Shown piece after piece: positions 28,470 through 41,313 of a DNA stretch of 64,000 bases. The stretch spans positions 310,001 through 374,000 of the forward strand of contig WNYE01000026.1 in the NCBI GenBank assembly GCA_021396245.1. Reading direction: 5' to 3'. Numbering within the stretch: position 1 is the first letter of the stretch; each line of letters begins with the position of its first letter. The notes beneath the pieces were generated by a model, which was given only the letters and a program-made list of their open reading frames with translations, searched no databases and was not told where the DNA came from. The position numbers and the translations under genes are program-made. This stretch comes from Sporothrix humicola. Taxonomy: Eukaryota; Ascomycota; Sordariomycetes; Ophiostomatales; Ophiostomataceae.

Positions 28470-31400
28470 CTAAGCGGTGGTCGTCCGGCTCAAGTTCTTG
28501 AAGCGCTCTTCAAAGCCCTTGACCTTCTCCTGCTCCAGCAGCCGCTGCAGCCGCCGCGTCTCGCGCCCGGCCGTCTCGAGCTCCTCCTGCAGCTGCATCA
28601 CCTCGATCTGCGCCGTGTTCATGCGGCCGACGACCTCTTGCATCTCCGAGTCGGCTTTAGACAGGGCCGTCTCCAGCTCGGACACGCGCACCTTAAGGGT
28701 GGCAACCTGCGCCTGTTGCTCCTCGGCAGCCTGGGCCTGGGCCTGGGCGGACGCCCCGCTCATGACGCTGCCGCGGCTGCTGGGCCGCGACGAGCTGCCG
28801 CCGGCGGGCGGCGGCACCAGTTTGCCATTAACAGAAAACATGGGCGACATGGGGGACTTGATGCTGCCGGGGCCCATCGCGCCCAGTGTCCCGAGGCCGC
28901 CAAACTGGCTCGACGAGAGCATGCGCGGCGAGGTGACGGGCGAGCGGTTGGGCGACGACGCGCGGATGCCGCCGGACGCATCCCTCAAACGCTGCAGCTG
29001 CGTGTTGTGCGCCTCCTTGAGGGCGGCGACCTGCTCCTCGTGGCGGGCGACGCGGTCCTCGGCGGCGGTCTGTGTCGCCACCAGCTGGTCTTCGAGCGAC
29101 CGCAGGCGCGACTCGAGGCTGGTGATGCGCGCCTTGTGCGCCTGCTGGTCGGACTCGCCGCGGGCGACCATCTGCTGAAGACGGTCCCTCAGCTTGGAGT
29201 TGGTCTCGAGCTGCGTGCGGACCTGCTGGGCGAGCTCTTCGACGCGGCGGGCCGAGGCGTCGAGCTGCGTGGCGAGCGTGCGCTCGCTTTCGATCAGCGA
29301 CTTTTCCGAGCCGGCCGTGCTCGCCAGGCGCGTGAGGTGCGTGGCGACCTCGTCGCGGGCGGCGTCGCGCTCGGCCATGGTCGACGAGAGCGATCTCTCC
29401 AAGCGCTCGAGGGCCAGCTTGGTCTTTTCGTCACTCGGAATGCCCGACGTGCCATCCTCGAGCTTGCGGATGCGGTCGAGCGCGTCGGCGTACGACTTTT
29501 GCAACTTCTTGTAGGCGAGCTCGAGAGAGGCCGAGGTCACGGGCGCAGAGCGAATGCTGTTGAGACTTGTGGCGGCGGTGCCGTCCGTGTCGTAGACGCT
29601 CGATGTGTTGGAATTAGAGCCACTGCGACTTGACTCGCTGGCCGCCGGCAGCAGAATGTCGTGCTGCTGCAGCAGCGAGCGCAGGTGGGCAATCTCATCC
29701 TCGGCGCGGTCCAGGTCCATCTTGAGGCCGCTCAGGCCCTTTTCGACCTGCCACTTTTGCTCGAGCGCCTCCTCGGCACGCCGCCGCAGAACACTGACCT
29801 CGTCGCGCAGTCCGGCGACGTCGCGCTCGTACCCGGCCTTTTTCGGCGAGGCCGTCAGCAGCCGCTGGCGCTCCAGCTCGAGAACGCGAATCTTCTTGTC
29901 GTTCTCGCGGTTCTGGAACTCCTGGCGCTCCAACAGGCTCTTGAGGGCGCTGTGCAGGGCGTCGCGCTGGGCCTCCACGTCCTTGAGACGCTCGGCCAGT
30001 GCCTCGCGGGATTCGGAGGTGTTGTTGTTGGCAGCGTTGGACGGCGGCGCGCTCATGCCCTTGACGGTGTTGGACCGCGACAGGCCGGCCGACGCGGGCG
30101 CGCTGTTCTCGGCGCTCGCATTGAACGCGGCCGCCGACCGCAGGCCCGAGTTCTCGTCCTTGAGGCTCTGGAGTTCTTGCTGCATTTTCGTCGTCTCATA
30201 AATCTGGCGGGCGTGCTCGGTGGCCTGCGACTCGAGGCCCTCGACGCGGGCGCGTAATTGGGGGACGACTTCATCCCGCAGGTTGTCGCGCTCGTTGCTG
30301 GCGTTCTGCAGCTCCGTCTTCATCGCCGCCAGCAGATCCTCAAAATTTTCCTTGACGCCGCGCTCTTCCGACAGGCGCCGCCGTAAATCTTCGCAGGTGC
30401 TCTCGAGCTGCTTGACGCGGCCGGAGGCGTCGTTGTTGTTGCGCGCGTCGATATCCAGGCCGGAGGCGCGCTCGCTGAGCTCCTTGATCTGCTGGTCGAG
30501 CACGCGCCGCCGTGACCGCTCGTCTGTCAGCTTGTCTGTCAGCTCGAGCCGGATCTGGGCTTTCTCCTGTTCGGCGCGGCGCTGCACCTGGGCAATCTCT
30601 TCTTTGGCGGCGTCATAGTCGCCAAATTTCGAGGAAATGGCGCCCGAGTCCGAAAAGTAGTCGCTGGTGCGCTTGCTGCCCGTGGGCTGCGGGTTGTTGA
30701 CCTCTGTCTGCAGCCGGTCAACGAGGTCTTCGAGGTCCATCTCGCGCCGGATGGACGCGGCCAGCTCGGCGCTGATGGCCTTGAGCTCGTCCTCCATCTC
30801 TTCAATCTGCCCAAACTGCTGGGTGAGAGAGGATGAGGGCGAAGCCGATGTATTGGTGGTAGGGCGGACCCCAGTGGGGGTTATGATGGGGGGTGTCTGC
30901 AAGTTGTGCAGGTAGTCTTCGTAGTATGCTGAAGAGGATGTATCTTCACTGTGTGAGTGTGTATTCGTCTTGAGGGGCGAGATGATGCCGAGCAGGTTCC
31001 TGTTCTTTGTGCCTGTAAAGCCGTCCTGTTGCGTGGAAGGTGAGTTGGTTCCGGGCGTGGACAGCGTTGATGCATGAGTAAAAGTAGTGCTGGGCGGGGG
31101 CTGCAGCGACGACGGGGACGGCAGAGGCGAGTAGCTCTGGTCCGAGAATTCGGTGGTGGACGGCGACGCAGAGGGCCAGCCGAAGAAGTTGCCGAGCTTA
31201 AAGGCAGAGCTGGGCGACTTGTTGTTGGGCTTGAGCGTGTTTGGGCTGTCGTTGTCGGCGGCGGCGTTGGCAGTGACAATAGTGGTGATGGTTTCACTGC
31301 TGTTCTGGGTGACGATTTTGGGAGAGGGTTTGTTTACAGGAGATGTGGAGATGGTGGGAAGGGCAATGGGAATGTTTGTGTCCTGGAGTTCTTCGTCGTC

Positions 31401-33765
31401 GTAGACGGAGTAGAGAGAGTTTCTGTTGTTTTCTGAGAAGTTGTTGACGTTCTGGTCTGGTGACACGGATCTTTGTGCGTTGTCTTCTTTGTCTGTTGGA
31501 GAGGTTGTGTTGTTGTTTGTGTTGTTGTTTGGATTTGTGTTGCTGATGGAGCCGAGACTAAGATGTGGTGGACTAGTCTTGCGTGTGAAGAGGGACATGA
31601 TAGAGGTGCGCTGTGTTATATTGTCTTGCACGGGGGAGGCAGGCGAAGGAGAGGCAGAAGGCACGGGAGACTCGGGCTTCTGTTGGTGGGCCTCGTTTGT
31701 CTCTTCAGTGGATTCAGCGGATTTGGTGGACTCAGACTCAGCGCTATCACTGTTTTCACTTTCATAAAACGGCTGTTCCGTGAGGATCTGATCGCTACTA
31801 CCCAAGGTCGCAGTGGTCAGGTCCTGCTCATGTTGCGACGAAACGGTGGTTGGGCCTGTTTGAGGGGCTGCAGGGGTGCTGCCGCTGTTTCGAGACTCTG
31901 TGCGCGAAGCGTGGGCGCTTTCACTCTCGCTCTCAGAGTAAACTGAGAGAACGTCCGTTTCGTGGATTTCCGCTTCCTGAATTTCCTGGGATTCCCGGAA
32001 TTCGGTTGCGGTTCGCTGTTGAGCGGGTGATCTGCCAATCGGGTTAATGAACGCTCAAAATAGGTCGTGCGTTGAGTGTGAGTGAGCGCAGGATGAATAA
32101 AGAGTGTGTCAAGACGGATAAAGAATAAGGTGTAAAGAAACAAACAAAGCAAGGGAAGGCGGTAATAAGAAGATGCAACTCGCAATACCAAAAACAACAA
32201 AGACGAGCGAAAAAGGAGGGGTGCAATGAAACAACATCAGAGCGTAAAGAAAGGGAAAAAGAAAATAAAGAAAAAGAAACAAATGAAAGAAAGAAAATAA
32301 ATGACGAAAGGGCAGGAAAATGAAGACGGTCACGAGCAATTTCCTCGAGCAATTTCGTTCTTGGAAAGGAAGCAGGCAAACGAGAGAAAACACGTCAAAC
32401 GAAAAGATAAAAGGAAATGCAAGGAACTCACTCTTTGTCGACACTTTCTTTGTCGTCTTCAACGAGTCCAACTGGTTCTTCAACTTGTTCGTTGACAGGC
32501 TCGACCGTCTCCTCGGAAGACTGAGAGTCGTCGCGCGAGTGCACCGACTTGGACAGCGACGACGGCGTCGCAGTGGGTGTCGCCGAGCGGGAGAGGGGAG
32601 TGCCAACAGTGGTAGTGCTGGCACCTGCAAAAAGAGCGGCCGTCTTGGGAAACTCGTAGAGCGTCGGGCTGTCGACGGAGCCGGAGCGGTTGAAGCGCTG
32701 GTCGGGGCGGGGCAGAAAGTCGTCAATATCAATGTCGAGGTCGTTTTCCAAGTCGAAAGCGAACTTGTTCGACTGTTGATGCTCGTCTTGGTGATCGTCG
32801 CCGTATTGGCTGTACTGGTCGTACTGGTCGAGCAGGTCGTCTTCGTTGTGGTCACTTTCGTGATCACTCTCGTCCTTGGCGACGGGAGGAGATGGCGGTC
32901 TCGAGACAGAGACGGGCACGACGGCGGACGAGGCGAGCGGTTTGCGGCGGATGGGGGCGGCCGACGAAGCGATAGAGTAGGCGCTGGTGCGGGCGCTGGC
33001 GGTCACCGAGTGAATCTGGGGTTGTGCGGCCGGCGCGGGAGAAAAAGAAGCAACACCGTTGGAGGCGAGGCTGTGAGAGCGTCGGTCGTTGTTGTTGTTG
33101 TTGACGACAGTCTGGTTGACCGTGGTGATGGTTGCAATGTTGGGCAGGGTGCTCAACGAGGATGTCCTGGGCGAGAAGCGGGAGGGCCGGCCGGTGTTGT
33201 CGTCACTGCCTTGACTGCTGGTCTTCAGCGACAGAGGCAAGGGACGGCTTGATCGGCGGGCCAAATCAAACTCGTCTTTCTGTTCCTGCTTTTCTCTTCT
33301 TTGCAGCGGCAGCGGCGGCGGCGAAGAGAAGAGAGACGAAGCGTCGGTCACAGTGGAGGCCGAGGTAGAGGGGAAAGACGACGTTGAAGATGAAAAGTCA
33401 ACGGCCGTCGAGATATCGCCAACGGAGTTGGATGACGACGAGGGAGAGAGGTGCGGCGTGTAGAGGGAGGACGCCGGGTAGAGCGATGACGAGTTGGATG
33501 AGACTGACACAAGGGAGGAGGCAGATTCGGAGGTCGAGAAAGGGGTGGGCGTCTTTTGGGAGTGAGAAGGGTGAGAGTAAGAATGCAATTGTGATGATAG
33601 GGAGGAGGAAGGGGTGAGGATAGGTGGGAAAGGGGAGGATGAGGAAGAGGAGGTGTGGGAGGGAGGAGTAGCAGAGCCGTTGCTGTTGCTATTGCTGTTG
33701 TTGCGGATGGGGAAAAGAAGATCGGTCCTCCTTCCGGAGGAGGAGGAGGACATATCGAGCGACAT
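28470..33765 (-). CDS. Large coiled-coil protein of filamentous ascomycetes ('M protein repeat'-type)
   Basis: Two exons are inferred: 33765-32432 and 32031-28470, giving about 1,631 residues. Exon 1 ends in AAAGA followed by GTGAGT; without splicing it would stop two bases later. Exon 2 begins after ATTAAC...GGCAG with matching phase (GA plus A gives Glu), and the frame upstream of the listed coiled-coil region is open exactly back to this acceptor. The intron is 400 nt. The first about 850 residues are Ser/Thr/Pro/Asn rich and probably disordered. The rest is long coiled coil, including ELAASIRREMDLEDLVDRL, KRTSDYFSDSGAIS, EKAQIRLELTDKL and ENFEDLLAAMKTEL, which I recognise from fungal proteins annotated as M-protein-repeat proteins. 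A cytoskeletal or septation role is possible but not shown here. Confidence 0.8.
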
Positions 33766-36700
33766 GATGGGGGCCGTGATGGTTTTGTATGGCTTCTTTG
33801 TTTTGCTCGTATATTATGGTGTAGTATGGCATATGATTAAGGCTATTATGGGAATATGATATTGAGGACTGAGATTATGGTGTGCAAGAGCGCCAAGTGA
33901 AAGTGAGGGGGTGTGTTTGGATGGAAGAGATGGGGGGATAAACGGAGGATGGACAGAGGACGGAGGAGAGAACGAGATCTGTCGGCGTCTGTCTTCTCTC
34001 GTCGACACGTCTGGGCCTATCGCGGAGGAGGGATACGAGGATGTACCTGACAGCGTAACGGTGTACGGAGTGGTACGGCGAGGTTGCGTTGTGTCGACAG
34101 GGGTGTGTCGACTGTGGGAGACTGAAAAGAGGTGGTGTGTGGTCACTGTCGATGGTCGATGGTAGGTAGGACACAGACACGAGGGGTGGAAAGGGAGGTG
34201 ACGAGCGTCAAGAAGGGAGAAGGACGAAGAGAGAAAGCGAAAGACAGAAAGAGATCAGAGAGCTCGAAAGGGACAGCTCGTGATTGTGAGAGATTGCGCT
34301 CTGGAAATTGGAGAGAAAAGGGAAAAAGCGCTGCCAATCAATTTGGGGAAATTGGGTCCCCGGCCGCAAAGAGTATGATTCGAATTCGAGATGGGAGCGT
34401 GGGAGATGAGGTGGTGTACGGAGGAGACAATACTCCGTTGACCAGCAAGAGGACCCAGCGAACCAGAGTGGGAGAAGGACAAAAAAGAGAAGTCTTCAAC
34501 ACTGACAGGGAGGTGGAAGTAAACAGTCAAGAAAAGGGAGGAAAGGAAAGATCGAGAAAGATCAAAAGGGAGATCGATCAGGGACGAACAAACAGACAAA
34601 AAGGGATGCAAAGGATCGAAAGACAAAAGGAAGACAAAAGGACGAAAGAACGAAAGCTCTTCGAGCTTCTCTTTTGCAAAAGGACGAGGTCAGGGTTAAG
34701 AACGAGCCAAAGACACGACGACACGCGGCAAAAGCAATGGCATCAAAGACAGAATGCAAACAAAGACGTTGGAACTGCAGACAAACGAACGCAATCGACT
34801 GCAAACGACGTCGAAATCCACCAAAAAACTCCAAATCTGCACAAACTCAACCTCTCAATAATGCGAATTCCATTGGGCGACGCGTCATAAAGCGAGTCGC
34901 GCGGCAGGAAAGGAACATTCGGAAGGCGAGGAATCAATCCTCACAGATCCTCACAGAACCGCTTTTCTTGATGGAGATGGAGCATAGCTTGACGCTGGCC
35001 TGCGGTTGGCTGGTTGGTTGTTTGCTGCGCATCGGCGGGGCATCGCGGGTCTCTGGGTCTCTTGGTCTTCTCACTGGAGAGTCAGAGAGTGTCTTTGACG
35101 TCCGACCTCTGCTCTGTAAACTTGCTTTTGCTTGGTTTGTCCGTCGGCTTTCAGGGCATGCAAGAAAAGAATGCAAGAATGCAGCCTTTCCCTCTTACAG
35201 CTGCATGCACAGGGGTATTGACGGCCCGCAGGGACGCAAAAGGACAGAAAAGGATGGAGAACAGAGGGCCAGGAAAAAGCAAAAGAAGGCTCTGAAAAAG
35301 AACACTGAAAGGGGCGAGGTCGCGTTGACGATAGAACGAGGCTATTGTGATGGAGGGTGGACGTCGTATTGGACAGACAGAGGAGAGAGCAAAAAGAGGA
35401 GAAGGGCAAAGGGGGAAAAGGGAAAGTCGACAAGAATCCAGACGAAAAGTGGATTCTACCCCTTGCGCTATCCTGCGAGGTGTGGTCGAAGCTCACCACC
35501 AAAATGCACCAAGACGAGCTTGCAAGGGAAGGCACGAGGCACGAGGGATGCAAAAGCGACACAGAAGGGCCAGAGAGACACGGAAGGGCGAAAAGGGACG
35601 AAAAAGGACGGCCACAGGCCAGACCACAGCAGACCACCAGCAGATCGTTCCTGACTTGTTCGGTCTTGTCCCTTCTGTTCCTGGATCCTGTTCTGGTTCC
35701 TGACGCTCTTGCCCAATCAACAGGCGCTTGCAGCGTGGAGAATGGGCAGGGGCGATCCCTGCGCGGCTAGTGGGGTTCGCTGCTCGGAGTCAATCGCACC
35801 AAAGTTTATGAGAGAGCGACTTCTTGCGAAAAGAGTGGGGTGTAATTTCGCGACTTTCTTAATTTGGCAGCGCGCCCTTTCCCGTTTGGACGAGCGAGAG
35901 CAACATGGGAAATTGCAAGAGGCAAGAGACAAGAAGCAAGAGACAGACAGACAGATACGACTTCAGGAGAGAAAAGGTGCACGTTGTCTGTGGAAAGTGC
36001 GATTATCGCGGCCATTCGAAAAGAAGAAGGAGCAGTCGAGCAGCCTGAAATGGGATCAACATTCGTGCATCGATAGCTCGTCGTCGTCATTTGGAAATCA
36101 GACAATCCGATCAGACCAGGACATGGCAATCAGGACAATCAGGTCTTCAGAGACTTTCAACTTTCACAAGACCGTCAACTTATTCTCCAGCACAAGTGCA
36201 CTGCACAAGTCCCGTGCATGGTCCTTATGCACCGCGCCGTGTGCAACGCTTGCAGTGCAGAATGCATATCCCTTGCTCCTTACTCAGAAAGCTTTGTTGA
36301 TGAAGAAGAGGAGCAAAGAAAAGCTCTCAAGAAGAAGCGGTCAACATAAGTTCAACGGTGGTGAAGATGGAGAAAAAGGCCGGTGACAAGGACAAGCACA
36401 ATGCATTCGTCAACGCAACCCTGCAGCTTGGACAAGAACACAGATACAACTCCAGCCTTTTCTCTTCCCCTCTCCATGTCATCCTCTCTTATCGACCTCC
36501 TGGATCATCGTGAGAATGGTCAAAAGGCATCCCTCCTGCGCTATTTCTAAAGAGCTTGCAGCAGTCGATGTGGAGGAGACAGGGTCAGCCCGGTCTGGTC
36601 CTCCTCGCAAGTCTCCTCCCAAGTCCCTTCTCATCAGATCAGTCCCCCTTTTCCCCTTCTCTCTCCTCCAGCCTCAAGCGATGCACCAGCGACATTCCAT

Positions 36701-37021
36701 CGACACTCCATCGATGCTAGCGATACGACCCTATCCCCTCGCCGTGCATCTTTCCTGTCCTTTTCTGTCCGTTGCTCCCGTTCTGCAGCGTATTACTGTG
36801 CATTGCTGTGTATTTTGTGTCCCTGAGTTGACGGTGTTGTCTGGTCGTCAGGGTCTACTCTCTCCACTACGATAGAGACCCTTTCCTGCCTCTCCTGCCT
36901 CCTCTTTCCTTTTGCCTCCTACCGAGTTCTCAAGTCAGTGGAGAGTCTCCATACGGAGGCGGTAAAAGACAAGGAAAAGACAGATGCGAGGCGGTCAGAG
37001 GTGTGGATAGTGGACTTTGGG

Positions 37022-37060
37022 TGGACTGAGTGGACTGAGTGGACTGAGTGGACTGAGTGG
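37022..37060. repeat. 9-bp tandem repeat (TGGACTGAG)n
   Basis: Four exact copies of TGGACTGAG plus a partial copy, in noncoding DNA. The repeat is small and of no known role. Confidence 0.95.
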
Positions 37061-39620
37061 AAAGAAAGTGGGCTTGACCCCTACTCAGATCCAGCACAGG
37101 CCTGTCGTCCAAGAAAAGACTGCCAAAAAGAGTGGCCAGTGAGGCCCTGGCCGACCTGGCCTGGTCTGGCCGTGGCCGTGACCCGTCTGGCCAGCCACTT
37201 TTGAATCTTTTCCACCCTCACAAGTCACAGCTGAATTCGCCCCAGCGTAACGCCCTGTGGCTGCCGGCGACTGTGGCCTGTCGTTGCACATTCTGACGTC
37301 CTGTCGTCTCCTCGTCCTCTGGCCGTCTAGCCGCCTGCGTCATCCTGACTTTGATCCTTCTTCTGGGCATGAATTTGTCTATCTCACAGGACACGGCGCA
37401 TCTCGACGCATTTCACATCTCACAAGGAAAGCTCGGCCGGCGTTCCGTAGTGCAGTTTGTGCATTGAACGTCGTACATTATGCTGTGCAAGTCTGTTGTG
37501 CAATGAGACAAAAGATATCTTACAAAAAAGCTGTCAGACGTCGTACTCGAAAACAATCGGCCAACCAGATTCAAGAACGCCATTTAGATTTACAGTGCAT
37601 ATCAAAGACATTGAGAGGAGCCTCTGAGCGAAATGGCTAAATTACGCTTATTTCAGAGGGTCCAGAGGCCCCATTTCCTTCTTTGTCCACTGTTGTCACT
37701 GTAAGATTAGCATACAAGTCAACATCCAAGTCAGCATCCAGTCGTTCAAATTAACAGTCATGCACGGCGAATCGATCACAGGATCCTGGTCTGGGCGTCA
37801 ACAAGCGTAGACAAGCGTCGACAAACAACGACAAAGCGTCAAAAATCAATTAAACCGTTCATCTAGTTCATTAGTCCATCTATTTTTATTTTAGATTCTT
37901 ACTGCAATCTGTGCTGTAATCCGTGCTGCATCGACTTCATTTTATCTTGTTCTTCCTTTCTGATCCGGAGCATTAATTCGCATTATTATTAACCACTTTC
38001 GCTATTCCTTCTTTGCCTTCTTCTGACCAAGTTTTTATTACATCTCCTGTCCTCTTTTCAACTACCGCGTCAATAGTGCCGTTCGTCTAATTGAGACATG
38101 CTGCACAGACTGTGATTACGGTTGATTCGGCGGTTATTGCAAACACAAAAAGAGGAAAATGGTGGATTGGATGTCTCTGTTGAGCCTCGAATGTGGAATA
38201 CTCCATACTTTGTACTTGGTCTGTATGCCGTCGACCGACGCGACTTTGCCCATTTATGCGGGTCGATGCATTCCGACGTCAAGTCAAGCTCTAAGGGTCT
38301 ACTTTTTGCGAAAAAGAAACGTCGTTTGAATACCGTCTGAGTCGTGTAAATGTCATGTCGTGAGAGAGGAGAAAGGAAGAAAGAAACGCGTTCAACCGTG
38401 GTCTTCGCTGGCCGGCGTTTGCTTTTATCCTCGAAACACGCCAGCCCGTGTAAGTGGCCGGTTTGTGGGAGTTGGAGACTGCACCACGAACCATGGACGA
38501 ACATCTTCGCGATGCAATTATCGACTGCGGTTATTGAATAAACCGTCGACAATTCTTGGAAACACCAGTTTGCTGGATTCTAGACTTTTGAAGCATGAAC
38601 ACGCCCGTGCCCTGCTCGACTCGACCAGGGAAATGGAAAGGGAAAACGGTATCAAGGGTCACGGCGATCAGGGAGGAAAACAGGCGAGGCGGTAAATCCT
38701 CTAAAGACAGAAAGACAGCCATTACCTGGTTTTCCATCCGATATTCACAATTCTCAAACGCGAAAATGGGGATTACATACCAGTGTTGCTGGACCCTGGT
38801 TTTTTTTCTTTTTCTCCTTGTATTTTTACACTGCAAGAACATGCCGGCACATGTCTACGCGAACGGCTTCGGTTTGATCCGCGAAACAGATCCGAGCCGG
38901 ACCAGGAAAAAGGGTTCTCGACAGACAGAGAAAACAGAAAAAACAGACAAAGAGGGTGTCCTGCCAGAATGCTGGCATGTTGTCGGCGATTTTACACTGG
39001 ATTTAACACTCGGGAATAAAAGACAAAAGCCAAAAGAACGCAGACTCGCTGCCGGACGCGTGGGAATGAAGCGAGATATGGTGGACATGGCCGGCGAGTG
39101 TGGCGAGCGGGTACGGCCCGCAAAAGAATGGTCTCAGATGTCATCACAGCCGGTGTAAAAGTCAACGTCGAGGCTGGTGCGGGACCTTTGTTTGTCCCCT
39201 CCATTCCGTGGTCGACGATTTTCCATTGTCTTTGAGTTGACAACATTCCTCCCACGACAAGGCCGTTGTAGTTCTGCAGTGTGGCATGCTTTCAGGGTCC
39301 TTATTGTCTTTGTCGTCTGTACGAGTGCCCGTATGGTCTCGTATTCATGACTGGTGGACATTCGGACTGTAATCAAATGATATTCAGAGCTCACATCCGA
39401 TATCTACGCCATATTGTGAACATCCTCGACCAGCGCGAAGGAAGCAATGCTATCCACACAAACAAAAGTGTCATGGCAGTGTGAGAATGGATGGTCCAAG
39501 GCGTGGCTTGCTACGAGATTAATGTGTGGTTATCAAAAACATTATAAAGTAGTGGTGAACATATATCAATGTAAACAAAACATGATTAAAAGAAGAAAAA
39601 AAAGATGTATTTTCTCGTAC

Positions 39621-39648
39621 AAATAAATAAATAAATAAATAAATAAAA
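39621..39648. repeat. (AAAT)n microsatellite
   Basis: Seven copies of AAAT/AATA in an AT-rich intergenic stretch. Confidence 0.95.
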
Positions 39649-41313
39649 TAACAAACTAAAAGCACTGTCAAAAACAAACAGAAAATAAAAGGTGTAGATC
39701 AAGAATAGATAATCCCACAGAAATGCAATAGAGAAAATCCTTATACAAGATGCTGCTCTTCATAACCGTTTATCTATCAGCTGTCGGCCTTCAAATATCG
39801 GCATCTCAAGACGTCAGCCATGTCTCACACTCGGACACGATGTTTTTGCAGCAAAGCGACACTGCGCAAATGAAGTTGTTGCACGAGATGCCGACGGCAT
39901 CTTCCCCGTGTTTCAATCCGGCAAAGTAAATTATTATGGCAGTTGTGTTGAGAGCGACGTGTGTACTGGGGATCATATTGCTGCCGCAAGAGCCTTGCCA
40001 GAACGATATTGTGAGAGTAAATAAACCAAGTAAAAGGCACGCTTTATTGTATAAAAAGAAGTACTGGAATCATATTTTTGTGTTTCATCCCGTTTGAAGT
40101 TTTACGCCACCCATCGCACTTATTGTCTTGGATGTGATCGGGGAGGTGTGCATGACCTGGAGGGGAATCTCAGTGTGTGTGTCGTGTTTGTGATTTGTGA
40201 TTCGTGATTCGTGATGCGGCTCTCATGTGACACATTTGGAGAAGCACGTTTTCAACACGAGCAGGCAATGATCATGATGGGATTTTTTAAAGCTTATTTT
40301 TGTATTATGAAAAAACCGTGTAATATTCATAGTATTTCATTTACTTTTGAACTATCTTCTAAATATTAAAAAATCGAGAATAATTTTCATCAACTATTTC
40401 AATTCCGTGAATTTTCTGCATACAATTTGTAAAGCAATGGCAGTGAATGTATTTGTGAATAAATGCATCGAAACTACACGTTTCTCCAAACTGTCCACGC
40501 GACCCATTTCCATTACTTAATTCGCCAGAGACACCAGAGACACAGCCTTGTCGCCTGTCCAATGTCTGTCGCCCGCCTGTTAAAAGCGTCTGCCTGCCAG
40601 TCTCTCGATCGAATCACAAGGCGTCTTTGACCTCGCATTCACAGCCATCCCTCGCACCCCTTTTGTAGCCTTGCAGATGCCTTTACGCCTTTGCATCCGC
40701 CCGTATTTGTCGCACCTATTTTTAATGCTGTTCACATTGTGCTGTGACTATTGACTTTTGTTCCATTTTGGGGGTTTGGTATCAGCCTACACGTTTGCCT
40801 CCCCAAAACCTTGTCGCAGCCGTCCACATGACCACATGACCACATCGAACCCTTGATCCTTTTTGGTCTGTTGATGTTTTTCGTTGTGCGCAGCCACTGC
40901 GACGGCCTCACAAGAGCCTTGTATTGTCCTCCTCAAGACCCCTGAAAGCCTTGCGCAGGCCCTACAATAGCCACGAGCTCACAAAATCACAAAAGACATA
41001 AATAGGCCAAAGGGGACCGCATACCACGCGGTACAGTCATTTTCTTCTGTGGACGCCTTGTTGACTGGCCTCGCGCCTTTTTGTCTCGCAGACGGTGAAC
41101 ACGATGAGGCAAACTCGAGAAAGTCGGTGTGAGGTCGTATATATACTGAGACGCAGAGTAGATATCATAAGAGTCGTAGACGGAACAGTAAACAAACAAT
41201 ACAAACTTGATCCCAAGAGATATACCCCGAATAAACCTGAGTTTGACCATCTTTAAATCGAAGAAACAAACAAACAAAACAAATCGAAAGGAAAGAAAGA
41301 GAAAACACGGCAA

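Larger units (their letters stand above)
33766..41313. other. 7.5-kb gene-free region between divergent genes
   Basis: This lies between the start of the coiled-coil gene and the start of the DUF6601-type gene. The part 34.1-35.8 kb is strongly purine rich on the plus strand, which leaves long open frames of Arg/Lys/Glu-rich sequence that look like composition artefacts. The part 37.6-40.5 kb is AT rich. Simple repeats are listed separately. I see no gene, tRNA or mobile element. Confidence 0.5.

Noticed and set aside
34132..36386. Several plus-strand ORFs of 220-330 codons in a gene-free region
   Set aside because: They are Lys/Arg/Glu-rich because the DNA is purine rich. They overlap one another in different frames and show no domain or codon periodicity that I can see.
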